The notes under the pieces are model-generated. The model searched no databases. It saw only the letters and a list, made by a program, of their open reading frames with translations, and was not told the origin of the DNA. A stretch of 64,000 bases of DNA from CBDUEV01 sp965366365 (GTDB lineage Bacteria; Actinomycetota; Acidimicrobiia; Spongiisociales; JAENVV01), in assembly GCA_965366365.1 (NCBI GenBank), contig CBDUEV010000006.1, positions 1 through 64,000 on the forward strand, given 5' to 3'. Shown here piece by piece: positions 17,824 through 26,199 of this stretch (its first letter is position 1; each line of letters starts with the position of its first letter). Made by a program: the position numbers and the translations under genes.

Positions 17824-19575
17824 TCAGCGCGCCAGTGCGTCAGGCATCACGACGTGCTTGGCCCGTAGATACTCCCCCAAGGTCTTGGCTTGCGGGTCGA
17901 GCCGTGTCGAGGAGGCCACTCCTTCGCCAAGCAAACCCACGACCACGAAGTTGAGCGCCCACACGTTGGGGAACTCATGGCGGATCACCTCGAGGGTGGC
18001 GGTTTCCGGAAGTAGCTCCCGGAACCGCTCGACGGTGAGGAACTCCGCCAACCAGGTGTACCCCTCGGCATTCTCAGCCCAGACCCCCACGTTGGCGTTG
18101 CCTCCCTTATCTCCCGACCTTGCGCCGAAAGCGTCCCCGAGGGGGCGCATGGAAGCCGGCCCACCGACCGGGGCGGGAAGCGGATGCTCGGGCTCGCCGA
18201 TTTCGAACGGATCGGCGACGGTCATGGGTACCGAGACGGCCTCGCCGTCGATCGTGACCCTCTGGTCGAGGCTTTCCGCAGCCACCGTGGTGGGCCAGTA
18301 CACCGCATACGGAGAGGCTTCGCCCGGCGGACTCGTCAAGGCGAAACCCGGGTAATTGGCGAGCACCAGTTCGACGGCGGCAGACGAGAACGCCCGCCCG
18401 ACCTTGGCGCGGTCGGGGTCCTTTACGGTGATGCGCAACTCGGTGATCGCTTCGACGTTGGACGCAGGGTCGGGGTGCTCTTTGCCGAGAAGCTGAACAT
18501 CCGTCTCGGCGTATTGCTCTCTGCCGCCGGTCGCCAACCACAGGGCCTTCTCGGCGGCGGCGGCCTTGGACTCGGTGGCCAGGCCGGGCACCAACAGACC
18601 CATCGAGTTGCGGAAACCACCCAGGTAGTTGAGCGCCACCTTGGTGGTCGAAGGGGGTGCCTCGCCGCGCACCCCGGACACGAGCACCCGATCGTCACCC
18701 TCGTCGGTCAGGGAAATGGTGTCGAAACGAGCGGTGACGTCGGGGTTGAGGTAGTGACGGTCCCCGATCTCATAGAGCAGTTGGGCGGTCACCGTTCCCG
18801 TCGAGACCAGTCCTCCGGTGCCGCGATGTTTGGTGATGACGCTCGATCCATCGGATCGGATCTCGGCGATCGGGAAGCCAAGACGTTCGAGTCCCGGCAC
18901 CTCCTCGAAGAAGGCGTAGTTTCCCCCACAGCACTGGGTTCCACACTCGATGATGTGACCGGCCACCAGCGCCCCGGCGAGGGCGTCCCAATCCCGGCGG
19001 CCCCACCCGTGGTGCCAGATGGCCGGACCCATCACGACGGCCGCGTCGGTGACACGACCCGTCACGACGATGTCGGCGCCGCGGGTCAATCCCTCGACGA
19101 TTCCCCATGATCCGAGATAGGCGTTGGCGGTGACCGGCTGGACCGACCGATCAGCGAGCGTTTCCCCGGTGTCGAGATGGGTGAGGGGGTTGCCCTGGCG
19201 TTGATACTCGTCGAGCCGGTCGAGGATGTCGTCGCCGTCGACGACGGCGATCGCCGGCTCGAGACCGAGGCGCTGTGCGATGGCGGCCAGCTGCGTGGCC
19301 AGCCCGTGCGGGTTGAGGCCCCCGGCGTTGGTCACGACCTTGATCCCCCGCTCCAGGCACGTGCCCATCACGTCTTCCATCTGGCGGAGAAACGTGGTGG
19401 CGTACCCACTCCCGGGTTCCTTGGTCCGGTTCCTCCACAGGATTGCCATGGTCAGCTCAGCGAGATAGTCCCCGGTGAGCACATCGATCGGTCCGTCTTC
19501 GATCATCTCCCGGGCAGCCGTCACCCGATCGCCGTAGAACCCGGAGCAGTTGGCGATCCGGATCACATCTCCCAT
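17824..19575 (-). CDS. AtuA-type acyclic terpene utilisation family protein (DUF1446)
   Basis: Encodes 583 aa. The N-terminal ~450 residues match the DUF1446/AtuA family (IRIANCSGFYGDR, VVTNAGGLNPHG, DIVVTGRVTDAA, ECGTQCCGGNYAFF); the C-terminal ~100 residues (LGDAFGARSGDKGGNANVG) form the small domain often fused to it. AtuA takes part in citronellol/geraniol catabolism in Pseudomonas, but the family is wider and exact chemistry is unclear. The ATG at 19575 has GGGAG six bases upstream. No acyl-CoA carboxylase subunits lie next to it, so a terpene role is only suggestive. Confidence 0.85.
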   Translation of the reverse strand: MGDVIRIANCSGFYGDRVTAAREMIEDGPIDVLTGDYLAELTMAILWRNRTKEPGSGYATTFLRQMEDVMGTCLERGIKVVTNAGGLNPHGLATQLAAIAQRLGLEPAIAVVDGDDILDRLDEYQRQGNPLTHLDTGETLADRSVQPVTANAYLGSWGIVEGLTRGADIVVTGRVTDAAVVMGPAIWHHGWGRRDWDALAGALVAGHIIECGTQCCGGNYAFFEEVPGLERLGFPIAEIRSDGSSVITKHRGTGGLVSTGTVTAQLLYEIGDRHYLNPDVTARFDTISLTDEGDDRVLVSGVRGEAPPSTTKVALNYLGGFRNSMGLLVPGLATESKAAAAEKALWLATGGREQYAETDVQLLGKEHPDPASNVEAITELRITVKDPDRAKVGRAFSSAAVELVLANYPGFALTSPPGEASPYAVYWPTTVAAESLDQRVTIDGEAVSVPMTVADPFEIGEPEHPLPAPVGGPASMRPLGDAFGARSGDKGGNANVGVWAENAEGYTWLAEFLTVERFRELLPETATLEVIRHEFPNVWALNFVVVGLLGEGVASSTRLDPQAKTLGEYLRAKHVVMPDALAR

Positions 19576-19635
19576 GGAGGCTCCCTTTGTCGGCCTGGCG
19601 ACCAGGCTAGGGGTTGGATCGACCAGAATGGGCGG

Positions 19636-20277
19636 ATGTCCAACGCAGAGTTTCTCGCCTCGCACACTTCGGAGATCACCCTCGACGACGGCAAGCGGGT
19701 GGTGGTTCGGCCGATCGGGCCCGACGACCGGCAGCGACTCCGCGAAGGTTTGGCCAAGGCAAGCGCCCACAGCCGCTATTTGCGGTTTCTGCGTCCCGTC
19801 GAGGAACTCTCCGAACGGGAGGAGGGCTATCTCGTCAACATCGACTATCGAGATCACTTCGCATGGGCGGCGCTCGCCGCCGACGAGCCCGGCCAGCCCG
19901 GGCTCGGGGTGGCCCGCTACGTCCGCCAGGAGGACGATCCCGACGCCGCCGAGGCCGCCCTCATCGTCATCGACGAGGCCCAAGGCATGGGAATCGGAAC
20001 GCTGCTCATCCGACTGCTGGCCGAGAGTGCTCAGGCGAACGGGATCAAGCGCTTCACCGGGTACGTATCGGCGGAAAACCGCCCGGTGGTCGAGGCGCTG
20101 ACCAACACCGGCGCCATTCTGGAGAGAGAAGACAGCCACTTCAAGCTGACCGTGGACCTCCCCTTTCCCGACGAGCTCTTCCGGGGAAGCATTCTTCGTG
20201 AGACGTTGAGGGCCATTGCGGCGGGCCAGGGCGCCCAGCCCGCAGCCAGCGGGTCCGCGACCGACTCGCCCGAGTGA
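19636..20277 (+). CDS. GNAT family N-acetyltransferase
   Basis: Encodes 213 aa. The acetyl-CoA binding motif A is IVIDEAQGMGIGTLLIRLL (Q-x-x-G-x-G), preceded by AALIV and followed by TGYVSAENRPV. The N-terminal part (VVVRPIGPDDRQRLREGLAKAS) matches GNAT domains found at the C-terminus of acyl-CoA synthetase-like protein acetyltransferases, here standing alone. Substrate unknown. Divergent from the AtuA-type gene across 60 bp, and convergent with pepP, 6 bp away. Confidence 0.85.
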   Translation: MSNAEFLASHTSEITLDDGKRVVVRPIGPDDRQRLREGLAKASAHSRYLRFLRPVEELSEREEGYLVNIDYRDHFAWAALAADEPGQPGLGVARYVRQEDDPDAAEAALIVIDEAQGMGIGTLLIRLLAESAQANGIKRFTGYVSAENRPVVEALTNTGAILEREDSHFKLTVDLPFPDELFRGSILRETLRAIAAGQGAQPAASGSATDSPE

Positions 20278-20283
20278 TCGCTC

Positions 20284-21702
20284 TCAGGCGGTGGCTGCCT
20301 CTACGTCGTCGATGCTGGTCGGGAGTTCGGCGGTGAGGTTTTCGGCCTCCGTATCGCCCATGAGAAGGTCGTCCTCGATCCGGATTCCGATTCCCCGAAA
20401 TGCTTCCGGGATCGACCACTCGACCTTGGGTTGCGATGCCTTCTCCTCGGCCTCCAGCTTGCGAGCAGCTTCCCAGCCGAGGGTGTAGCGCCGCTCCATC
20501 ACGGCGTCGAGGTCGTATTCGACCAGAGCGAACTCCGCCTTCTCTCGGTGCGGATCGACATAGACGCCCGGCTCAACCGTGAACGACATTCCCGGCTCGA
20601 GGAGACGAGCTTCGCCTACCACACGTTGACTGCCCGCGTCGTGCACATCCATCCCCAGCCAGTGGCCCGTGCCGTGCATGAAGTACTGGCGGTAGTGGTG
20701 CATGGCCAGGGACTCGTCGACACTCCGGGGAAGCAGGCCCAGCTCGGTCAAGCCCTCGGTGACCACCCGTTTGGCCGTTTCGTGCATCCGGTCGTACGGC
20801 GCCCCCACCCTGGCTTCCCCAATGGCCGCTCGGTGGGCAGCCAAAACGACCTCATAGAGGGCGCGTTGGGGGCCCGTGAAGCGTCCGTTCACCGGAAAGG
20901 TCCGGGTGATGTCGGCCGAGAAGTAGCCGTATTCCGCAGCCGCGTCGATCAGGAGGAGGTCGCCGTCCATCATCTGCCGATCATTCTCCGTGTAGTGCAG
21001 AACGCAGGCGTTGGGCCCCGAAGCGACGATCGATGGGTAGCCGTTTCGCGGCGATCCTTCATTCCGGAACACGAACTCCATGGCGGCTTGGGATTGGTAT
21101 TCCCACATCCCCGCCTGGGTAGCCTCCATGGCGGCGGCGTGGCCGGCCATCGAGATCTCTGCCGCACGTCGGAGCAGCGCGGCCTCCGCCTCAGACTTGC
21201 GAAGGCGCAATTCGGCAAGGAGCGGGGTCGGGTCGACCACGGTATGCGGAACGACTCGCCCAAAGCGGTCCTCGAGGGCCGAGAGCCCCCTCACCTTTCC
21301 CAGCACGTCGTCGTCCAGCCTGCCGCCCCCTCGGTAGTAGAGCCGCTGACGGCCGACGAGATGATCGGCGAGCTTGCCACCCAACTCGGAAACGGGATAG
21401 GCGGCATCGGCCCCGTAGTCGGTGACCGCTCCTTCGACCCCACTGCGGTGTCCGTTCCAGATCTCCATTTCCGGGTCTCGTGGACGGACGAAGAGCACAT
21501 ACGGCTCGGTGGGGTGGGCGGGATCGATGATCGCCACCGCGTCGGGCTCGTCGAAGCCGGTGAGGAAGAAGAAGTCGGAGTCCTGGCGAAACTCGAAGTC
21601 GACATCATGGTTCCGGGGGCTTTCGCACGCCCCGGGGATGATGGCCACGGCCCCTTCGAGGGCTTCGGCAAATCGGGTTCTCCGAGCGAGGTACTGATCC
21701 AT
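20284..21702 (-). CDS. pepP: Xaa-Pro aminopeptidase (M24B)
   Basis: Encodes 472 aa. N-terminal AMP_N-type domain (FEFRQDSDFFFLTGFDEPDA) and C-terminal pita-bread domain with the metal ligands in LLIDAAAEYGYFSADITRTF (two Asp), HGTGHWLGMDVHD (His), FTVEPGVYV (Glu) and GIRIEDDLLM (Glu). It removes N-terminal residues before proline. The ATG at 21702 gives the family's usual N-terminus; TAGCCT ends 7 nt upstream, so the mRNA may be leaderless. Convergent with the GNAT gene. Confidence 0.93.
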   Translation of the reverse strand: MDQYLARRTRFAEALEGAVAIIPGACESPRNHDVDFEFRQDSDFFFLTGFDEPDAVAIIDPAHPTEPYVLFVRPRDPEMEIWNGHRSGVEGAVTDYGADAAYPVSELGGKLADHLVGRQRLYYRGGGRLDDDVLGKVRGLSALEDRFGRVVPHTVVDPTPLLAELRLRKSEAEAALLRRAAEISMAGHAAAMEATQAGMWEYQSQAAMEFVFRNEGSPRNGYPSIVASGPNACVLHYTENDRQMMDGDLLLIDAAAEYGYFSADITRTFPVNGRFTGPQRALYEVVLAAHRAAIGEARVGAPYDRMHETAKRVVTEGLTELGLLPRSVDESLAMHHYRQYFMHGTGHWLGMDVHDAGSQRVVGEARLLEPGMSFTVEPGVYVDPHREKAEFALVEYDLDAVMERRYTLGWEAARKLEAEEKASQPKVEWSIPEAFRGIGIRIEDDLLMGDTEAENLTAELPTSIDDVEAATA

Positions 21703-21737
21703 GAGCGCCAGGCTACCGGATACCCGCGGCGGCCCGT

Positions 21738-22685
21738 TCAACCGTCTCGCAGAGCCACATCCAGAAAGAGCGGATAGTGGTCCGAGCCGAGATCGGGCCC
21801 TAGCCAGCGGCGCACGGTGACCCACTCCTCGGTCACGACGGCATGGTCGATCGGTATGGCGAACGGTTCCAGACCGGCCGGCCAGCTGGCCTGAAAGCCG
21901 CGGCTTTCGGCGGTGTCCACGACTCCACTGGACGGGAAGGCGTGCGACCAGCGGGTGGCGTTGAAGTCCCCGATGACGATCGCCGGGCCTTCCGCAGCGG
22001 TCGCCCACCGTTCGACGTCGCCGAACTGCCTGTCACGGATATCCGAGTAGTACTTCGACACCGGCGCGTAGGCATGGATTCCGAGAATCTGCACCGGTGT
22101 TCCTTCGTGCGTCAGGGTGACTTCCACGGCCACTCGCTGATCGGGGCCCAGCACCAGCCCTCGGACCTCGTCGGCTTGCCTCGTGAGAACCGCCGTGCCG
22201 AATATCGAACCCTCCCGCCGGGGGAAGCTCAGCTCGAAAGGCACTTCTCCCTCGGCCAGATAGTCTTCCCAGTCGACATTGGCCTCGTGAAGAAAGACGA
22301 CGTCGGCGTCCGTGTCTCGCAGGAACTCGAGGACCGGTTCCGGGTCGGTGGCGAACCCTTTCACGTTGAAGGAGAGAAGCCGCAGCGGTGTGCCGTGGGA
22401 CCCGTCTTCCCCCCCGCCGGGCAGAAAGAGCGGAACGACGAGGATCGAGTTGACCGCCAACCCCAAGACCACGAACGCAGTGGCCGCTCTCCGCTCGGTG
22501 AAAACGAGCACGGCTGAACCCAGGGCCAAGAACGCCACGTACTGCATCCGAAAATGGGTCAGGAGATCGAGTTGCCACACCCACCGCCCTGCGAACGACG
22601 CCAGCGAGACGAGCGCAACGGCTCCGAAGACGAAGGCTAGGACGCCCGACGTCAGGGCGCCGACGGATCCTGCGGGACGGCTCAT
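21738..22685 (-). CDS. Membrane-anchored endonuclease/exonuclease/phosphatase family protein
   Basis: Encodes 315 aa. Three N-terminal helices (about 8-32, 45-60, 68-90) precede an EEP catalytic domain with LRLLSFNVKGF, VVFLHEANVD, IVIGDFNATRWS, the Asp-His of IPIDHAVV and LGSDHYPL. This is the YafD-like arrangement with the domain outside the membrane. Substrate (nucleic acid, phospholipid or sugar phosphate) cannot be told. It lies between pepP and the dehalogenase, all on the minus strand. Confidence 0.87.
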   Translation of the reverse strand: MSRPAGSVGALTSGVLAFVFGAVALVSLASFAGRWVWQLDLLTHFRMQYVAFLALGSAVLVFTERRAATAFVVLGLAVNSILVVPLFLPGGGEDGSHGTPLRLLSFNVKGFATDPEPVLEFLRDTDADVVFLHEANVDWEDYLAEGEVPFELSFPRREGSIFGTAVLTRQADEVRGLVLGPDQRVAVEVTLTHEGTPVQILGIHAYAPVSKYYSDIRDRQFGDVERWATAAEGPAIVIGDFNATRWSHAFPSSGVVDTAESRGFQASWPAGLEPFAIPIDHAVVTEEWVTVRRWLGPDLGSDHYPLFLDVALRDG

Positions 22686-22722
22686 GCGAGCGCAACGCTA
22701 CCCGTTCTCCGATCGGTAGCGG

Positions 22723-23586
22723 TCAGATCCCTGACAACCAATCGCGGATCGCTCGTCCGATCTCGGGTCCGGAGTCCTCCTGGATGAAATGGATTCCCGG
22801 CACCGTCACCTCGGTCTGGTTCGGCCATGATCGACAGAACCGGCGCTGGCGGCCGACGAGGACGGAACCAGGGTCGGCGTTGACGAACAGCTTCGGAACC
22901 TCCGACGTCGACAGCCATTGGGCGTATTCGGCGACCACCGCGTGGACATCGGCCGGCTCGCCCTCGATCGGAATCTGACGTGGCCAGGTGAGGGTCGGCC
23001 TCCTCGCCTCCCCGACTTCGGCGAACGGTCTGCGATATTCGTTCATCTCCTCGGTGGTCAGCTCGCGGAGCACCGATCCAGGAAGCACTCGCTCGACGAA
23101 ATAGTTCTTCCCGAGGATGAGATCCTCGCCTGCCTCCCCGCGCAGGCCCTCGAAAAACCGGCGCGACGCCTCGGGCCAATCGTCCCAGCTGGCGATCGGT
23201 TGGACGATCGCCTCCATGTAGGCGATGCCTTTGACGGCCTCGCGGTGACGGCACGCCCAGTCGAAACCAAGCGCCGAACCCCAGTCGTGGACGACGAGGG
23301 TGACCTTTTCGGATACGCCGAGTACCTCGAGCAGAGCATCCAGATAGGTACGGTGATCCTCGAAGGTATACGAGTTGGCTCCGCTCGGCACGAGTTTCCC
23401 CGAGTCGCCCATACCGAGGAGGTCCGGAGCGATCAGCCGTCCTCGCCCTTCGAGTTCGGCCATCACATCCCGCCACAGGAATGACGAGGTGGGGTTTCCG
23501 TGCAGGAACACGATCGGATCTCCGCGGCCGGATTCGACGTAGGCCATGCGAATGCCGAGAACCTGTTGATACTTCTTACGAATCAC
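22723..23586 (-). CDS. Haloalkane dehalogenase, HLD-II type
   Basis: Encodes 287 aa. The active site is complete: nucleophile Asp101 and halide-binding Trp102 in VVHDWGSALGFDWA, second halide ligand Asn31 in HGNPTSS, catalytic acid Glu125 in AYMEAI (the HLD-II position) and base His266 in GIHFIQED. The cap region (RRPTLTWPRQIPIEGEP) also resembles DhaA/LinB. It hydrolyses halogenated alkanes to alcohol and halide. The GTG at 23586 has GGAG six bases upstream. No haloalcohol or haloacid genes adjoin it, so the natural substrate is unknown. Confidence 0.9.
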   Translation of the reverse strand: MIRKKYQQVLGIRMAYVESGRGDPIVFLHGNPTSSFLWRDVMAELEGRGRLIAPDLLGMGDSGKLVPSGANSYTFEDHRTYLDALLEVLGVSEKVTLVVHDWGSALGFDWACRHREAVKGIAYMEAIVQPIASWDDWPEASRRFFEGLRGEAGEDLILGKNYFVERVLPGSVLRELTTEEMNEYRRPFAEVGEARRPTLTWPRQIPIEGEPADVHAVVAEYAQWLSTSEVPKLFVNADPGSVLVGRQRRFCRSWPNQTEVTVPGIHFIQEDSGPEIGRAIRDWLSGI

Positions 23587-23749
23587 GCTGACTCCAACCT
23601 GGCGATGGTCTCGAACCTACCCCCACTGACGCTCTATGGGCCGGAGACCCGGCGCCAGGTGGAAGTGCCCCCCTCCCGCGGGGCTCACCTCGGCAGCCAT
23701 CGGTACCAACGAGGTCTCCAACGGGCGGCCGAGCCGAACCGACACGCAA

Positions 23750-23755
23750 TAGGCT
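23750..23755 (+). promoter_or_regulatory. -10 element for leaderless PPOX-family mRNA
   Basis: TAGGCT followed by exactly 6 nt and the ATG at 23762. The same TAGGCT-6-ATG layout precedes the genes at 37443 and 43736. No Shine-Dalgarno sequence. Confidence 0.45.
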
Positions 23756-23761
23756 GCAGGC

Positions 23762-24229
23762 ATGGCACGCACCATCGCAACCACCACCCACGTCTCGCGC
23801 CAAGCTCTGCTGGAGTTTCTTCGGCCGCGGCACCGGGCCATTCTGTCCACCCTCAAGCAAGGAGGCCGCCCCCAGCTGTCGCCCGTCACGATCGGAGTCG
23901 ACGACGGCGGAAGGCTGGTCGTGGCGACCTATCCCCAACGCGCCAAGGTCCTCAACATTCGCCGCAACCCGGCGGTCTCGGTCTGCATACTGTCCGACGA
24001 CTTCGACGGTGCGTGGGTGCAGGTGGACGGTTCGGCGGAGATCCTCGACCTCCCGGATGCTCTGGAGCCGCTGGTCGAATACTTCCGCAACATCGCCGGC
24101 GAGCATCCCGATTGGGACGAGTACCGCCATGCCATGGTGAAGCAGGGGAAGGTCCTCATTCGGATCGACATCGAGGAATGGGGTCCGATAGCTCGAGGCG
24201 GCTTCCCTCCGGAGCTGGCCGGCGAATAG
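23762..24229 (+). CDS. PPOX-class (F420- or FMN-dependent) oxidoreductase
   Basis: Encodes 155 aa with a split beta-barrel pattern: RHRAILSTLKQGGRPQLSPV, VATYPQRAKVLNIRRNPAVSV and VQVDGSAEIL. This matches the actinobacterial PPOX F420-dependent enzymes related to Rv1155. They bind deazaflavin F420 or flavin and reduce small molecules; substrate not predictable. Cofactor assignment is from family resemblance only. Single gene, 55 bp ahead of DUF1028. Confidence 0.85.
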   Translation: MARTIATTTHVSRQALLEFLRPRHRAILSTLKQGGRPQLSPVTIGVDDGGRLVVATYPQRAKVLNIRRNPAVSVCILSDDFDGAWVQVDGSAEILDLPDALEPLVEYFRNIAGEHPDWDEYRHAMVKQGKVLIRIDIEEWGPIARGGFPPELAGE

Positions 24230-24284
24230 GGGACGAGAGGGCCTTGCCGTTGGCCGGGCCGACCGTTCGAACCGAAAGGCATTC

Positions 24285-25181
24285 ATGTTGAGAGCGCATA
24301 CCTATTCGGTGGTCGCCCGCGACCCGGCCAGTGGCGATTTCGGGGTGGCCGTCCAATCACACTGGTTCAACGTCGGGAGAATCGTGCCCTGGGCCCGCGC
24401 AGGAATCGGCGCAGTCGCCACCCAATCCATGGTCGAGGTGTCGTACGGGCCCAAGGGCTTGGCGTTGATGGAAGCGGGCAGCTCGGCCTCACATACCCTC
24501 TCCACGCTTCTCGCTGCTGACGAAGGGCGCGCCTTGCGACAGGTGGCGATGGTGGACGCCACCGGTGAGGTGGCGGTCCACACCGGTGAGAGCTGTATCG
24601 CCGAAGCGGGTCACCTGTCGGGAGACGGCTGGTCGGTGCAAGCCAACATCATGCGGTCCGACGTCGTGATTCCGGCGATGGCCGACGCAATGGGTGCCTC
24701 GACAGGCGATTTCGCCGATCGCCTCCTGGCCGCTCTGGTGGCCGCCGAGGCAACCGGCGGAGATCTGCGGGGCAGCCAATCGGCTTCGCTCCTCGTCGTC
24801 GCCGAAGGAACGGATGAGCCAAGGCTGGATCTGCGGGTGGACGATCATCCCGACCCCGTTGCCGAGCTGTCGCGTCTGCTCCACGTCGCCAGGGCGTACG
24901 ATCTCATGAACGAGGGCGACGAGGCCCTCGCCGCAGGCGATCTCGCCGGGGCCGGCCGCGCCTATTCGGCCGCCGCCAGAAGCTCGAAGAACCCGGAGAT
25001 CCTGTTCTGGCAGGGCCTGGGACTCGTCGAGTCCGGCGAAAGTGCGGCGGGGATGAGGTCGCTTCGCTCGGCGGTGGAGGGCAATCCCGATCTCGGCGAA
25101 CTGCTTCGGCGTCTGCCGGCAGCCGGGTTGATCGACCCCACCAAGGCGGCCGAACTGCAGGCCGCTCTGGGTCTGAGCTGA
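24285..25181 (+). CDS. DUF1028 (Ntn-hydrolase-like) protein with TPR-like C-terminus
   Basis: Encodes 298 aa. The DUF1028 signature is clear (TYSVVARDPASGDFGVAVQSHWF, with WARAGIGAVATQS), the fold being of the Ntn-hydrolase type. About 80 residues after position 210 are helical with a TPR-like pattern (AYDLMNEGDEALAAGDLAGAG). Activity of DUF1028 proteins is not established. The ATG at 24285 follows GAAAGG at a good distance. No operon partner is certain. Confidence 0.85.
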   Translation: MLRAHTYSVVARDPASGDFGVAVQSHWFNVGRIVPWARAGIGAVATQSMVEVSYGPKGLALMEAGSSASHTLSTLLAADEGRALRQVAMVDATGEVAVHTGESCIAEAGHLSGDGWSVQANIMRSDVVIPAMADAMGASTGDFADRLLAALVAAEATGGDLRGSQSASLLVVAEGTDEPRLDLRVDDHPDPVAELSRLLHVARAYDLMNEGDEALAAGDLAGAGRAYSAAARSSKNPEILFWQGLGLVESGESAAGMRSLRSAVEGNPDLGELLRRLPAAGLIDPTKAAELQAALGLS

Positions 25182-25302
25182 CCCATTCCGAGCCGGCCAC
25201 GACGCTGGCCTGACGCCCGCTTGGTTTCCAGTTCGGCACGGAAACCGCCGTCTCCTCCAGAACGTCTCAACGACAGGAAATCTCACTTGGAGGAGAACAC
25301 CC

Positions 25303-26118
25303 ATGACAGCCCCCTCCCGCTACGCAACCACCGCGTTGCTGGCCCTCGCCCTGTTGCTGGTCGGCTGTTCCGACAGCGCCACGACGACGTCGACCACGTC
25401 ACCGACCACGCTCCCCTCGTCGACGACTTCCACGGAGGCGCCGACCACTACCGCTCCCTCGACCACCACCACCGCTCCCACCCCAACGACCACGAGCACG
25501 AGCACGAGCACGAGCATCGTCACGTCCACTACCTTGCCTGGCGAGCCGATCGACATCGGGCCGGCGGCGGGAGACGAACTGGGCGTGATCGGGGTCGCCC
25601 ACGACGACGTCCTCAACGTGAGGAAGGCGCCGGGAACCGACCAGCCGATTCTCACCACCCTGGCCCCGACTGCCGACGACGTCATCGCCATGGGTGCGGC
25701 GCGGCGACTCCCGTCGTCGATCTGGTACCAAGTCACAGTCAACGGCACCACCGGGTGGGTGAACAGTTCCTACGTTGCCTACCTCGGAACCGTCGACGAC
25801 GTGACGTCAGCCATCGTGGCCGGCCTAGGGGAAATCCCGACGGCCGACTCGATGCTGGCGCTCGGCACCCTGGTCGCCGAGGCGGTGAGCTCAGACGAGG
25901 ATCCCATCTCGGTGATCACCGTGACCGTGGCGCCCACCGTCGGGGACCTGGGGGAGATCACCATGGACGTTGTCGGTCTGGGCGACGACTCGGTACGCGG
26001 GATCCGACTGCACATCTTCGGAACGCCCGACGGCACCGGCAAGAGCTTCTCCCTCGGGGCCGTCGAACAAACGGAGCTCTGTGGGCGAGGCGTCACATCT
26101 GAGGGTCTCTGCGTGTAG
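25303..26118 (+). CDS. Lipoprotein with Thr-rich linker and SH3-like domain
   Basis: Encodes 271 aa. Signal peptide with lipobox LLVGC (Cys22). Residues about 24-78 are nearly all Thr/Ser/Pro, a wall-spanning linker that is a likely O-glycosylation region. An SH3b-like domain (DDVLNVRKAPGTDQPI ... WYQVTVNGTTGWVNSSYV) follows, then a ~110-residue C-terminal domain of no recognised family ending with a Cys pair (ELCGRGVTSEGLCV). Strong Shine-Dalgarno TTGGAGGAGAA before the ATG. SH3b domains usually bind peptidoglycan. A strong hairpin terminates the gene. Confidence 0.85.
   Translation: MTAPSRYATTALLALALLLVGCSDSATTTSTTSPTTLPSSTTSTEAPTTTAPSTTTTAPTPTTTSTSTSTSIVTSTTLPGEPIDIGPAAGDELGVIGVAHDDVLNVRKAPGTDQPILTTLAPTADDVIAMGAARRLPSSIWYQVTVNGTTGWVNSSYVAYLGTVDDVTSAIVAGLGEIPTADSMLALGTLVAEAVSSDEDPISVITVTVAPTVGDLGEITMDVVGLGDDSVRGIRLHIFGTPDGTGKSFSLGAVEQTELCGRGVTSEGLCV
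25491..25515 (+). repeat. CACGAG hexanucleotide repeat in the Thr/Ser linker
   Basis: Four tandem copies of CACGAG plus one base encode alternating Thr-Ser in the lipoprotein linker. Length changes would be in frame. Confidence 0.8.
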
Positions 26119-26146
26119 CCAAGCTCGGGTTCTGCTTCCCTCCCGC

Positions 26147-26180
26147 AACGATGCCGGCCACTCGACTGGCCGGCATCGTT
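26147..26180. terminator. Bidirectional hairpin terminator
   Basis: A perfect 14-bp stem (26147-26160 with 26167-26180, core ATGCCGGCCA/TGGCCGGCAT) and a 6-nt loop lie between two convergent genes, the SH3 lipoprotein and the subtilase. The outer AA/TT pairs give short U-runs on both strands; there is no long T tract. Confidence 0.8.
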
Positions 26181-26199
26181 GTCTCACATGTTCAGGAGG

